Source: Micropterix aruncella (taxonomy: Eukaryota > Arthropoda > Insecta > Lepidoptera > Micropterigidae). From it: 64,000 bases of DNA. The notes beneath the pieces are model-generated. The model did no database searches and had not been told where the DNA came from. It saw nothing but the letters and a program-made list of their open reading frames with translations. Position numbers and translations under genes: made by a program. Where the stretch lies: assembly GCA_944548615.1 (NCBI GenBank), contig OX155960.1, positions 15,989,986-16,053,985 on the forward strand, read 5' to 3'. Within the stretch, counting starts at the first letter, position 1; every line of letters begins with the position of its first letter. Shown in pieces: positions 19,587 to 31,218 of this stretch.

Positions 19587-22500
19587 ACGGGGCCATAACC
19601 GTGGAAAATTATACGTTGTCGGCTAAACCACAATATAACGATACCCGTCCACACGCTAATATCAACATAATGGGAAAATCTTATGAAGGACTGGTGGATA
19701 CCGGCTGCGCAGTCTGCATATTGGGCGACGAAGTGCACAAACGTTACATGTCACTGGGAAAAAATATCAAAGAATCGGAAAACCGCATAGCAACGGCCGA
19801 CGGAACGCCGCAAAAAATCCTCGGATACCTGACTTTACCGGTGATATTTAAAGGAAGGTCGAAAGAAATAAATTTCCTCGTTTGTCCTACGATTAAAAAA
19901 GACGTAATCCTGGGGATCGAGTTCATCAGAAAATTCGACGTTAAAATCTCAATCGGAGAAAATCTCGACATCCAGGTGGCACAAATAAATAATACCACAT
20001 GCCAACAAATCGTGGACATAGAAGATCTTACGCCGGAACAAATGCGACGATTAGATCATGTCAAGAAGCTGTACGAAGATATTTCCTTCGAAAAACAAGG
20101 CCTAGGAAGAACGCATTTAATGGAGCACAAAATTGTCACCACTGGCGACCCTATCCGCCAAAAGCCGTACCAGTTATCGCCAGCAAAAGATAAGCTGATA
20201 AAAGATGAGATCGACGAAATGCTGAAGCTGGGAGTGATCACACCAATCAAGTCCCCATGGTGCAACCCGATACTCGTCGTAACGAAAAAAGATGGCAGCC
20301 CAAGGGTGTGTTTAGACTCGAGAAAATTAAACGAGATAACCGTGAAAAACCATTACCCGATGGCATCATCGCAAAGAATTCTAGACAACTTAGGGAACGC
20401 ACGTTACCTAACATCTATCGATTTATCGAAAGCCTTCTGGCAAATTCCGCTAGAAAAATCCTCGATCTACAAAACCGCATTCGCGATACCGGGAAAGGGC
20501 ATGTTCGCCTTTGTACGTATGCCTTTTGGCGTCTGCAACGCATCCTCGGACCTCTCGGCACTCATGGACCAGATCTTCGGACCTGAGTACGGAAATAAGG
20601 TATTCGCATACGCCGACGACCTCATAATTGCATCAACAACGTACGACGAGCACATCGACACCTTATTACGAGTGAGGGAAAACCTGAAAGAAGCAGGCCT
20701 GACAGTAAACCTAAAAAAATGTGAGTTTTGCAGGCCAGAACTAGTATATCTCGGCTATATTGTCGACAGACAAGGCTTGAGGACAGACCCAGGAAAAATA
20801 GCCTGTGTTACGAATTTTCCGAGACCGGATCGTGTAAAACAAGTGAGGAGTTTCCTCGGTTTAACCGGATATTACCGCCGATTCGTGAAAAATTACTCAA
20901 AAATAGCCGCACCACTGTGCAAACTAACCGGTGGAAAGAAAGGTGTAAAAACAATTTTCACATGGACAGAAGAGGCGGAAGAGTCATTTATCATGCTAAA
21001 ACAAGCTCTGACTACAGCCCCGATCCTGAAATGTCCCGATTTTAGCAAGGAATTCACAATAAGCTGCGACGCAAGCGACATCGCCATAGGCGCGGCCTTA
21101 ACCCAGTACGATGAAAAGGAAAAGATGGACTTACCCATATCATATTTCTCGCAAATCCTTAACTCCGCGGAAAGGCATTACTCAGTAAGCGAAAGAGAAT
21201 TGTTGGCCGTCTTAAGGGCCGTTCTCCATTACAAGACGTACATAGAAGCCACCAGATTTAAGGTAGTGACTGACCATAGCAGCTTGAAATGGCTCACCAA
21301 ATTGGAAAACCCCACAGGCAGACTGGCAAGGTGGAGCACATTGTTGTCACAATTTGATATGGAAATCATTCACCGAAAGGGTAGCCTGAACGTGGTAGCA
21401 GACGCGCTCTCCAGGATTCCATGCATGGCCCTATCAGCAACATCCGGCGAAGACGAATGGTACAATCGCACGTACGAGACGGTACGAAACGATCCATACG
21501 CAGCCCCGGAATACAAGATAGAGAACGATAAACTGTACAAATACCACGCTCCCAGGAGAGGCGAGAAACTGCTAAACCCATGGAGAATCGTTCCAAAGCT
21601 CGCAGACAGGAAAAACGCGATGAAAGAAATACATGAGGGAGACTTCGCTGTTCACTTCGGCATATTCAAAACTCTAAGGAAGCTGCAATCGTACTATTAT
21701 TGGCCAGGAATGCAAAAGCAGGTGAAATCCTACATAAAAAGCTGCGACACTTGTAAAGCCCACAAAATTCGAACAGGGCCAGCCCAGGGCCTGATGGTCA
21801 CTCCAAAATCTGTGAAAACCCCGATGCATACCATCAGCATCGATCTTATAGGGCCCGTTCCGAGATCAATGAGTGGTTTCACATACATACTTTCCGTGGT
21901 CGATGTATTCACCAAGTTTTGCTGGCTATTTCCTTTAAGAAAAGCCACGTCGGTGAATATAAACAAACACCTAGAAAACAATATATTTCTCACTTATGGT
22001 ACTCCGGCCGTTATAACGTTAGATAACGCGACCTATTTCAGATCAAGAACATTTAAAGCACTAATCGATAAATACAGAATCCCTAGACTATTCTACGGAT
22101 GCGTCTACGCACCGCAATCCAATATGGTTGAGCGTTACAACCAGACAATAGAAACTAGCCTATCAATTTTGTCAGGCCAAAATCAAAGAATGTGGGATAA
22201 ATACATTTATTTGATACAAAATGCTCTAAATAATCACATAAATCTCGCGACAGGATTTTCACCCTCGTATCTAATGTTTGCTCGAGAGCCTTTTGTTGAT
22301 GGAAGGTACCATAAAATGCTAGGGTACGTGCCAGATCAAAACTCCCAAATAGCAGTCGACAGCCCGCAGGAGTTCGCTAAGGGACTAGAAGCCTTGGCGG
22401 ATACTTACGAAGTCGTGCAGGATAGATTAATGGAAGCTTTTAGAAACAGCGCGGCCAGGTATAATTTAAGGAGGAAAAACATCCAATTCTCAGTAGGTGA

Positions 22501-22681
22501 CACTGTATGGGCAAAGAACCACACCTTATCGAGGAAAATAGATTTCTTCTCTAGTAAATTAGCACCTAGGTATACAAAATGCAAAGTTATCGCTAAAAAA
22601 TCGCCAATCGCCTATGAATTAGCTGACATGAATGGGAAACCTCGCGGAACGTTCCACATCAAAGATATCGCTAGCGATTAA
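19514..22681 (+). CDS. pol: Pol polyprotein: protease, reverse transcriptase, RNase H, integrase
   Basis: A 1,055-codon open frame in -1 relative to gag. Its first codon is not an ATG, so expression is expected as a Gag-Pol fusion by frameshifting at 19553-19559. Numbering from 19514: aspartic protease with LVDTGCAV (DTG 62-64). Reverse transcriptase with YLTSIDLSKAFWQIPL, VRMPFGVCNAS and the YADD box at 366-369. RNase H with SCDAS, ERELLAV and VTDHSSLKWL. Integrase with an H-x-C-C type zinc finger (SCDTCKAHK) and a D777, D837, E873 triad (35 residues between the last two, as in DDE integrases). The GPY/F-like C-terminal segment reads LAPRYTKCKVIAKKSPIAYEL. The order PR-RT-RH-IN places it in Ty3/gypsy. 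The frame ends with TAA at 22681. No inactivating change is visible, so the element may be competent. Confidence 0.95.
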   Translation: MRKMQRNSTAKPAKKREHPRIQALDGAITVENYTLSAKPQYNDTRPHANINIMGKSYEGLVDTGCAVCILGDEVHKRYMSLGKNIKESENRIATADGTPQKILGYLTLPVIFKGRSKEINFLVCPTIKKDVILGIEFIRKFDVKISIGENLDIQVAQINNTTCQQIVDIEDLTPEQMRRLDHVKKLYEDISFEKQGLGRTHLMEHKIVTTGDPIRQKPYQLSPAKDKLIKDEIDEMLKLGVITPIKSPWCNPILVVTKKDGSPRVCLDSRKLNEITVKNHYPMASSQRILDNLGNARYLTSIDLSKAFWQIPLEKSSIYKTAFAIPGKGMFAFVRMPFGVCNASSDLSALMDQIFGPEYGNKVFAYADDLIIASTTYDEHIDTLLRVRENLKEAGLTVNLKKCEFCRPELVYLGYIVDRQGLRTDPGKIACVTNFPRPDRVKQVRSFLGLTGYYRRFVKNYSKIAAPLCKLTGGKKGVKTIFTWTEEAEESFIMLKQALTTAPILKCPDFSKEFTISCDASDIAIGAALTQYDEKEKMDLPISYFSQILNSAERHYSVSERELLAVLRAVLHYKTYIEATRFKVVTDHSSLKWLTKLENPTGRLARWSTLLSQFDMEIIHRKGSLNVVADALSRIPCMALSATSGEDEWYNRTYETVRNDPYAAPEYKIENDKLYKYHAPRRGEKLLNPWRIVPKLADRKNAMKEIHEGDFAVHFGIFKTLRKLQSYYYWPGMQKQVKSYIKSCDTCKAHKIRTGPAQGLMVTPKSVKTPMHTISIDLIGPVPRSMSGFTYILSVVDVFTKFCWLFPLRKATSVNINKHLENNIFLTYGTPAVITLDNATYFRSRTFKALIDKYRIPRLFYGCVYAPQSNMVERYNQTIETSLSILSGQNQRMWDKYIYLIQNALNNHINLATGFSPSYLMFAREPFVDGRYHKMLGYVPDQNSQIAVDSPQEFAKGLEALADTYEVVQDRLMEAFRNSAARYNLRRKNIQFSVGDTVWAKNHTLSRKIDFFSSKLAPRYTKCKVIAKKSPIAYELADMNGKPRGTFHIKDIASD
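19553..19604 (+). promoter_or_regulatory. -1 programmed ribosomal frameshift site between gag and pol
   Basis: In the gag frame the codons are CCA AAA AAC, giving the slippery heptamer A AAA AAC at 19553-19559. Eight nucleotides downstream, CCACGG (19568-19573) can pair perfectly with CCGTGG (19599-19604), a stem at the usual spacing for -1 frameshifting. A smaller GGC/GCC pairing fits in the loop. Slipping here moves ribosomes into the pol frame before the gag stop at 19584-19586. Confidence 0.88.
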
Positions 22682-25600
22682 ACGTTTCTAAGTAAATGGT
22701 AGCTGTGATGTCGTCGGAATGAATATACTCTCATAAACAGAAATAAACCGCTCGGAAAAGCTATAAAAACTCGAAGACACCGTATTATGGTACACTAAAA
22801 GGTATTTACGAACAAGTATTAAAGGCACGAAACGGACCTCAGTGTTATTTTCAAAAAATTAAAACAATAAATATATATGTACACATATTAACAAAATGAA
22901 TAAAATAATAAATTAATTAAAGCCTAATAAAATATATAACGTTATAAAATAAAACAAACTAAAAGAAATGCATTGAATTGATATCGATTTGACTTATAAA
23001 AACACACAATAATAATACATCAGATAAAAACAAGAATACAAAGAGCCTTGTCCCATCAAAAATAAACAAAAAATACAAACTTACAATTTAAAGTTAAAAA
23101 AAAATTTTTTTTAATAAAAAAAAATTTTTTTTACAAGTTATCTAACCCGGCTAATCACCGGGCTCGATAAGACAACATTCTCCATTTATGCAAATTTCAA
23201 AACTTCCTAAAAAAAATAAATAAATCTAAAAAAACAAAGGTCATATAGTTACCAAATAAAAAATAAAATCATAAATTCAAAAAATAAACAAATAACGTCC
23301 CTTTGCCTGAGCCATTACGGACCGATCTAAGAATAAAGATGTTTCTCTACCTCAATATACCATTATTATATACATATTAGGTTCGGTGCTACCCATCCAA
23401 ATATAGAGAGAAAACACCTCCGGAATATCCGGGTTTTTATTATTTATTGGGTTTGGTGGTTATATAGCCCGTCATTGGACAGAAACACCATTGGAACCAT
23501 TGGTTTCCGGGTATATGTACATCAACTGTCAGCGTAGAATTAAAATCAACATGTCAGCTCTGTTGCGCAGAATACCACTATGAATATCATTATATTATAT
23601 TATTATCATTATTATTCGATCACGCGGCGAGTAAGTCGGCAGAACTAAGTAGCGACTAGAACTCCGTACACAAAACCGTTGTGAATTCGACATGAACAGC
23701 TACAGAAAAATCTTTATTCGATCCCGGCATTTGCCAGGACATGGAGTCACTCCATACCATGAAAGTTTTCATAATAAAACACCCCCCCATAGATTAACCC
23801 GTAATGATACTTTTAGTATAAAGCTCAAATTAGTTTGCCCATCGAAAGCTCTGCAAATTTAACATATAAAACCGATCTTAATTGCATATAAACATCTGTA
23901 TACATTTACTCTTAATTTTTGTAAATATATTTCATACCATACGGTCAAGAATAGTAAAAAAAGGTACAAGACGGACAGCTTTAGGAATGAAAGGAAAGTA
24001 TGATAGGGGTCCTGAACGGTGACGAAAGACAGGAGCGCGAACAGACAACGAAAGAGTAAACTCATGTTAAAATACCATTTATTATTATTATTACTAAGAC
24101 TAAGAAAAACTACCATCAGACAGAATTTATATACAATACAAACATTGGATACCAAAGATCTCACAAATCTTAAACAGTTAGGGAATATCTAGCGGAACAA
24201 CGCATATTAGACATTCTATATTAACTACATACCATCAAGAGCAAAATGACTAGAAAGTCAAAGACTGTGGTTTTGTCGCGAAAAGCGCGCATACTTTTTC
24301 AGTCCTCCCGTCCAAATAAAAGCAAATAAAATAACAAGGTTCTATAAAAAATTAAAACACAAATTATACAATAATACATGACAAAGCCCATATAAAATAT
24401 TACATTCCAATATACTTAAAAGAATAGCAAATAAATAGCAACATTTACTCACATAATATACAAACCCTATAAATAATACATAAATAAAAACACGGTCGAT
24501 CATGGGTCTCGCAAATTAAAATTACGTGAACCCGAGTCTGTATACTTCAGACAGGTCGCCAAATATACATACACAAATTATAAACAAACCGGCAAATTTA
24601 TATATATTAAAAATATACATTATTAATAAGGAACATATAGCCTTCCTAATATTATTTATGCGCCAATGCGCGAATGCTAATATACAATGCACATATAGAT
24701 AAAAACAATCCATGATTAAATATTACACCCAAAATGACGTTAAATCAAGTTCAATAGTACAACCGGTTCCCCTTTCTCCCCCCTTTTTCCCTAAAAATCA
24801 TAAAAATAATAAAATACAACCAGGGCATTTAAAAATAAATATAGGAGAGATCTGATATCGAGGAGAAATAAAATGCAAATAAAATCAAGTCCCATATATA
24901 AAATATCACAATAAATCGATAAAAATTTAGCCATTGCACAACATTTTTATAAGTTTAATCAAAGGTCGTAGCGCATCTCGCTAACGGACCACATTCATTC
25001 CCCTTTATAATCCATAAATTATTACATCAAAAGTGCAGAAGACGCACACGCACGTCTGCGTCCATATTATTAAAGTCAGTAAAAAGAAAGGAAAAAGAGA
25101 GCTACAAACGTACATATCAGCATAGAATATAAGTATATAAATATCGTATAATCACTAATCAGGTCATTATGTCTAGATAAAATGTTGTTTTTAAATATTA
25201 ATAACGGTTGTTTCATAAGAACTTTTACAGTAACTCCGTCAATAAAGAGTACTGATTTGTATACCATATGTACCTAATCGGACACATAATATTAACTGCA
25301 TACATAGTAATAGCAACTTAGTACATAGAAAATTAATGCTAGTTTATTTCTGTTTATTTAAATTTTTTTAGGAAAGGAAATAGCAAATAGAATAACTGTC
25401 ATTCTGTTATACATTCCACTGAGGAATAAAATATTGTAAGATCACACAAAGGGTATAGATTGAATAAAAATGGAAATATATAGTTAATTGTTTGTAAACG
25501 AGGATATCACAATACCTACTCATGGTACAGTGAAACAAGCCTATCCTTCTTACCTCACCCATCCTAGTAGTACCAGATAAAGAAACATTAGTATCTCGAC

Positions 25601-27147
25601 AAGATGATGCCGCATACCTTTCTCAAATTCCAGAAAAATTGGAGCAACGATGCAGAAAAGGCCATACTCATAACGACGTTACTATGATGAACCGATGCAG
25701 CGAATATCGACCCAATAATATAAAGGGATCTACACGCTAATCAATTGGATACGACAAATTTCACTACCGATCGTCCAAGGAAGAACACCATTAAATTCAA
25801 CTTGCGATCCGGAAATTATAACTACAAGCAGTCATAGCAGGTAAAGACACATTTTCCTACCTCTATAGACAATAGGACTTCAGACCAGATGACCAACACC
25901 AGAGGACCACTAGTCGCCGTACAAACAGCGTACCCGATGACGTCCGTATAATGGATATGCACACAGGAATACAGCAAGTACCATGCATATCATGCATATA
26001 TTGTACCACTAGCATGCAGCTCTTTTCCCAGATGCTCTTTGAGTGAAAGACACTAAGAAAGTGCCATTCAGTTAGTTATCGTTAAAAGTGAGAGTGCAAT
26101 TAATTTGAGTCTAATATCTTACGGTATTTCAGTGAAATGGACAGTTGAGACCGTTAAGCCACCTATTCAAGTTCCCGTATTAATCAATTCTACACAGGAC
26201 TTACATAAGCAAAGTGTTCATAAATTGCCACCTACGAGGAAAATTACCACGACAACGTAATAGTACACAGGACTTTATAAAGCGAAGTGTCAATTTTAAT
26301 TCATTACCCGAATTTTACAACATTACTTCAACTTAATGACCCAACATATAGACTTTTATAATCTGCTCCTGCACACATAGACTTTACTGCAAAGCAAGTG
26401 GCGTAGCATAGGAAGATACAGTTTAAAAAGACTCTATACTTCGTAGCAGAAATTTGGCTTCGTAGCGGAATTCAAGAAACTAATGCTTGTTTCCATTTTT
26501 CTTGTCTGTCGTAAGGTGACGTAAACCACGCTGCAGCCGACACCCTAGAGTGTCATGACGAAATCGACGACCAGCCATTATTCGAGGACACACTTAGACG
26601 TCTACAGGACCCAGGATGCGACCGGAAGGATGTCAACGCGATCTACATTTAAATTTGTAAATTGTAAAGGGCCATATCCAGACTATATATCCACTTAACG
26701 TTAAAAAACGAGCAAGTGACTTCCATGACTGAACTTCTAGCGACAAAATACCCGTGACATTTCCACATTACTCCATATATTTCCTTTCCAATCTCATAAT
26801 CTACATCATAATTCATAACCAAATGCATAGGATACGAACCATATTAATACTTAGAAAAATAGAACTTAATTCAAAACTTATGACTTTTCCACCCTTTTCA
26901 CATGTCAAATTAAACTTACATAATCGTAAATATCACAACAAAATAATTTAGGTCTATTATATAGGACATAAAAAAAAAACTAATAATAAGTAATTGTTAA
27001 ATACAAGCACAAATACAGTACCGCACCAGTAGCTACGCTTCGTAGCAAGGGTTAGGCGTAGCGACTCATAGTATAATTTGTTTCTTTTTGTTTATTGCTT
27101 CTTTTGTTAATGCCACCGTGGACGGTGACGTAGTTATCTACCCGGCA
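22682..27147 (+). other. ORF-poor 4.5-kb 3' internal region of the LTR element
   Basis: AT-rich, no frame above 101 codons and no envelope-like features (signal peptide, furin site, transmembrane segment in one frame). An A9T9-type palindrome lies at about 23098-23131. Stretches near 25550-25750 read for tens of codons before stops and could be decayed coding sequence, but no family is recognised. No purine tract adjoins the 3' LTR: the last bases before it are GTTATCTACCCGGCA. Confidence 0.8.
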
Positions 27148-29747
27148 TGTAATGCTGCTGCATTACCCTATACTTAGAAAGTATACCATTATAGTCTAAT
27201 ACTTATAAAATAATTAATCCAGTTAAGCAAATCCATACATCGTATAAACTTTGCCGTGCAATTGACGGCTAGTCCTTTGTACGTCACTAGTCAGCTCATC
27301 CGCAGCGGAGAGATTTTTTCAGTATTACCATTGCGGGTAATAGTTTTTTTTTTTGGCTACCGGACCTCGAGGAAGACGGTCGATATTTCGGAGAGGGCGC
27401 GCCCGCTATGGCGGCGCGGCGCGCCCGATTCATTCACTACCCTGCATCCAGCCACTGCAGATTAAAATTCTTTATTTAAAGCCAGTACGAGATATAGAAG
27501 CATTTGAATCTTTACTAAATTCAGTGTAACACCTGGGCAGGCCATCGAGGAATCCTCAACCCTACAAGGCAAGTCGCTCACTGTACCATTAACCGCCTCT
27601 ATTCTCGCTTCTTTTAATTTCTCGCTCTTTTATAATTTTCTATTACAATTTTAAAATCTATTTATAATTAAACTAATGTGAAGCAGACGCCAGAAACCGC
27701 GTCGCTTCGAAAGGAACCCAGGCTATTGTAATATCGCCGTTAGGCCAGGGTTAGGTTAAATTAACTATAACGTTCTACCGATAGAAATAGATTAAATAGC
27801 ATAGCCGGCTTGTCCGCCGAATAAACGTGCCTAGTTCACTTTTTCCTAAATTTTCATAAAATGTGCTACCCCCCATTAGGTCGAAAAGGTGAAAGTCGAT
27901 CCGCGAAACCCTTTCTATAATACCGTATTCTCGGAGTACAATCCCCTCGATATCAGGTCCCTCAAAATATTCTCTTTCAAGTCTCTACCCCACGAAACAA
28001 AATCCCAAATCGCAAGCTAATTTTTGAATCTCTTTCCTAAAGTACAAGTCCAAAATCTCGAAAATATTATCTTTCAAATCACGTCTCAATAATACAAAAT
28101 ATCAACCATCCAAACTATTTTCCTTTATTTTATTAAAAAATCTTTACCCAATAAAAAGAATAGAACCAAGGTCAGGTCCCCGATAAATAATATTCCTATT
28201 CAAACATTTATCTAAAAAATATAAAATCTAAATTCCCGACTTATCCAAATTCTATTAGATTCTTACTCCACCGTAACATAAAATTAAAGCGATCATTTTC
28301 CATAATCCTAAACATAAGAATAAATCATTTCCAATCATTATCAATCGACGTCTCTCTAGAAAAATCTACGGTTCAACCGAAGGAGATACCCGCATCCCGA
28401 TACCGACAGACTCCAACGCCTACCCGACTCCTAAAAAAATCCGAAACCCTGAATTTCAATCACGAAAATCACGGAAGCTCGATAGAAAATTCATAAAACC
28501 TTCGAAACTTAATTCGGCCTTGATGGGCGCATTAATTAAAATTATATAGAAAGATCGGAGAACCTATGCACAGGAACGCAACATGTACCATGAATTTTCG
28601 TAAAATATATTCTTATTTATAATAAAAACTCCATTGTAAGGCATTATGTTTCATTTAATAAAAAAGGTTTAAAAAATTGGTAATTCTATAATCCTCTCAG
28701 AAAAATTCGTAATAATTCGAATTCGAGACGTAAGACGTGCAAGCGGAGCCAGGGAGAGAAGAGAAAATTCACAGGGTTAGGAACCATTAATTTATGTTCG
28801 GACAAACCGAGCCTTATCATTTAAATTCTACGAACTCTAGTCTTGGAAATTTCTATACCTTTCTTGTTTAGTCAATCGTTCAAAACACGAATCAATAAAG
28901 ATAGAATCGCGAAACTTCTAGCTATTTTCCTTAGTATTCATTTCTACAGGTCATTTAAATTTGAAATTAAATTCGATAATATAATAAATAAATAGATCCA
29001 AAATCATCACCCAATAATAAAGATAAATTTCAATTTAAATTATCATTCAGTAATTCCGGACCGATTGTAAAAGATATTAAATCGCGCCGGGCGAGCGATC
29101 TCAGACCGGTTCGTTATCAGTAGGCAGGCCCGCGACGGCCCGGCGAGCGCGGCGAGCGCCGGCGCCACCTGTAGGTGCGGAGGTGAAGGAGGGGGCCTTG
29201 CCGGTGCGACGTATCCGAAGATAGAGGGCGCTGCGCCGTTTTACTACAATCTACTTCCCGCGAATTGAGTACGGTTTTGAATTCACGAAGCGCTCTCCAT
29301 AATTAAATAAATTTTATAATCTGCAAAAGCCAACATAGGAAACTTCAGTCCATAATTAATAGCCCATAATTAAATAATTCGAGTATATTTTCCAATCCAT
29401 AGCAAGTATACCCCATCCAACTTGATCGCCCGTCTGCCTCACAGACGATCCCGACTTCCGAGGACGCCACTAATAAGGCGGGTTAAAAACCACCCCTGAG
29501 GATCACATATTCCGACTTGAGCTAGTGAGGCCCCGTCAGTGACGTTCCTCCTCCCATAATCTAGACCAACCGCTAGGCGAAGGCGTGCGTCTAGCTTTTT
29601 GTGCGTGAACCCCATCCCTATAATTATCACGGATTGGCGCCCTGGAACTTGACGGTTTCCTAAAAATTAGATATTATCCGTGACATAATGGCATTTATCC
29701 GATCTTCATACAATACTAGATAACCATTATAAACGGGGCACGTAGCA
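27148..29747 (+). repeat. 3' LTR (2,600 bp)
   Basis: Copy of 14309-16908 at a constant offset of 12,839 with three differences noticed: G/A at 14382/27221, C/T at 16393/29232 and A/T at 16644/29483. It is followed by the target duplication AATA at 29748-29751. Confidence 0.92.
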
Positions 29748-29751
29748 AATA

Positions 29752-30002
29752 TTACAGGTTCGTAAACAATTTGAACACCACGGAAGTAATCGAACAGGTA
29801 CCAGTTAGTATATCAAGGCTTTTATCAGAGAGTGTAAGGCTGGTAGCGGGAGCTACAGATACCATACTAGCCGTAGTTATAAATAAAACACAACGAAAGA
29901 CAAGCAAATACATTAAAAATAATAAAAAAACACTATTACACTTCTTTTTTGTTGAGCAGTCGTCAAAATAGTCAAAAGTTAATATATTTAAAAGAATAAA
30001 AA
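29752..30002. other. Host flank of the LTR element
   Basis: Carries a 66-codon + frame (29771-29971) with an unusually ordinary amino-acid mix (TEVIEQVPVSISRLLSESVR). It has no start context, homologue or splice pattern that could be established. Left unassigned. Confidence 0.35.
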
Positions 30003-30365
30003 ACACGACTGCCGTTACAGAAAGTGAACTATTTTGTTTATAAATAGTTTTTTTATGGTATTTTTATGAAATATTTGTGGTTTATGTAATTATCCACATA
30101 GATACATATGGTATATTTCCGTAATAAACTCAATTAGACATTTAATTTAAAACTAAACAAGATATATTTATGTTAATTTATTGACATTTGGATATTTGGT
30201 CATTTAGACAACTACTTACGTGATATTTAGACAAATGTCTAAATACTAAATAATGTCTAAATACTTTAAATAAAGTACTCTATGACATTCGGGATGACAT
30301 AACGATTATAACGATACATACTTTTAAATCGATTCAAGCGTTTAGAAATTATGGTGAAATAAAGA
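30003..30365 (-). mobile_element. MITE of the ACACGACTGCC family, copy b (truncated)
   Basis: Starts ACACGACTGCCGTTACAGAA on the + strand, i.e. the reverse complement of the right end of copies a and d, and continues through inverted versions of CATCCCGAATGTCAT and CGCTTGAATCGATTT. The other terminal repeat is missing. Confidence 0.65.
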
Positions 30366-30400
30366 CCGTCTTTTTTAACTACATAAAAAGTAAAGATATT

Positions 30401-31008
30401 CACGTTAAAGCTGAGCATAAAATTTCAACGAGGAACGCCACAACCTGTAAACACATTGTATAGAAAACCCGAACATCCTTCGCTCAAAGACACTTTGGCT
30501 TTATAGGGCCAAAAATTTATAACCATCTAAAAGAATCGATAAAAACATGCCAAAACACTAAGTCAATCCAATTAAAATCTAAAATTACACAACATTTACT
30601 TCAACTTGGTAGCAATGAGGTGGAAAAGGCTATAAGTCATATTTTAAAGTAAAGGTCTGCATATTATTGTCATACATTGCACTACACTTTATATTTTAAT
30701 ACTATTTATTTATTTGTTTTACAAAGTTCATATTACGACATTTTATATTAATATTTATTTCCATGACCATGCTATATCAATATTTTAAATATAATTATAA
30801 GTTTAATTTGCATTCGCTTATCTATTTTCTATTTTATCATATTTTGTATTTTTCATTTTAATATTATGAGCACATGAAAAAATCTTTGCCATACATAGAG
30901 TTTTCCTTGGTACGGGCTATGGCCTAGTTAGGCAGATTCTGCAACTAATACAATTGTAAATTTATGTTTTTGAATGAATAAAATTATTATTATTATTATT
31001 ATTATAAA
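30401..31008 (+). mobile_element. LINE 3' end with (ATT)n tail
   Basis: From 30401 the frame reads EHKISTRNATTCKHIV, then a stop and FAQRHFGFIGPKIYNHLKES, matching the conserved end of a Jockey-like ORF2 (..FGQRSIRYxGPKIYNxLP..). About 300 bp of AT-rich 3' UTR lead to (ATT)n at 30982-31008. 5'-truncated and dead. Confidence 0.7.
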
Positions 31009-31059
31009 GAAATGGAAAAGATACATTGTATAATAGATTAACCCTGAACACATTACACT

Positions 31060-31218
31060 CCAACGCCTTACGGCGCGTGGGACAGGCTGTTGGTAATATA
31101 GACGGTAGATTGTTTTCATCCCAAGTCTTCTGCCCTCACGTCACAAGAAACAGAACGATAAATATTGTTACAAATTCCCGAGGTGACGGGTTTGCCCGTT
31201 GTAGTTCTCAACTTTAGT
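31060..31218 (+). mobile_element. Rep-A fragment, 5'-truncated
   Basis: Corresponds to the last quarter of the full copy at 11212-11874: CCAACGCCTTACGG, GACGGTAGATTGTTTTCATC, CAAGTCTTCTGCCCTCACG and GGTGACGGGTTTGCCCG, ending GTTGTAG. It sits just after the (ATT)n LINE tail. Confidence 0.7.

Larger units (their letters stand above)
14309..29747 (+). mobile_element. Giant Ty3/gypsy LTR retrotransposon, apparently complete
   Basis: Two direct 2,600-bp LTRs (14309-16908 and 27148-29747) start TG and end CA. They enclose gag (18336-19586), pol (19514-22681) and a 4.5-kb 3' region without a recognisable gene. The 4-bp target duplication AATA is seen at 14305-14308 and 29748-29751, the size used by gypsy-type integrases. 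Only three LTR differences were found (14382/27221, 16393/29232, 16644/29483), so the insertion is recent. Both long reading frames are open. No polypurine tract is obvious next to the 3' LTR. At 15.4 kb it is unusually large for an insect LTR element. Confidence 0.92.

Noticed and set aside
22682..27147. Hidden env gene of the LTR element
   Set aside because: Read in all frames, no frame above 101 codons and no signal peptide, cleavage site and membrane anchor in one frame. A spliced or decayed env cannot be excluded but cannot be supported.
29771..29971. 66-codon frame as a host gene exon interrupted by the LTR element
   Set aside because: Sequence looks coding-like, but no splice sites, continuation on the left flank or homologue could be shown.
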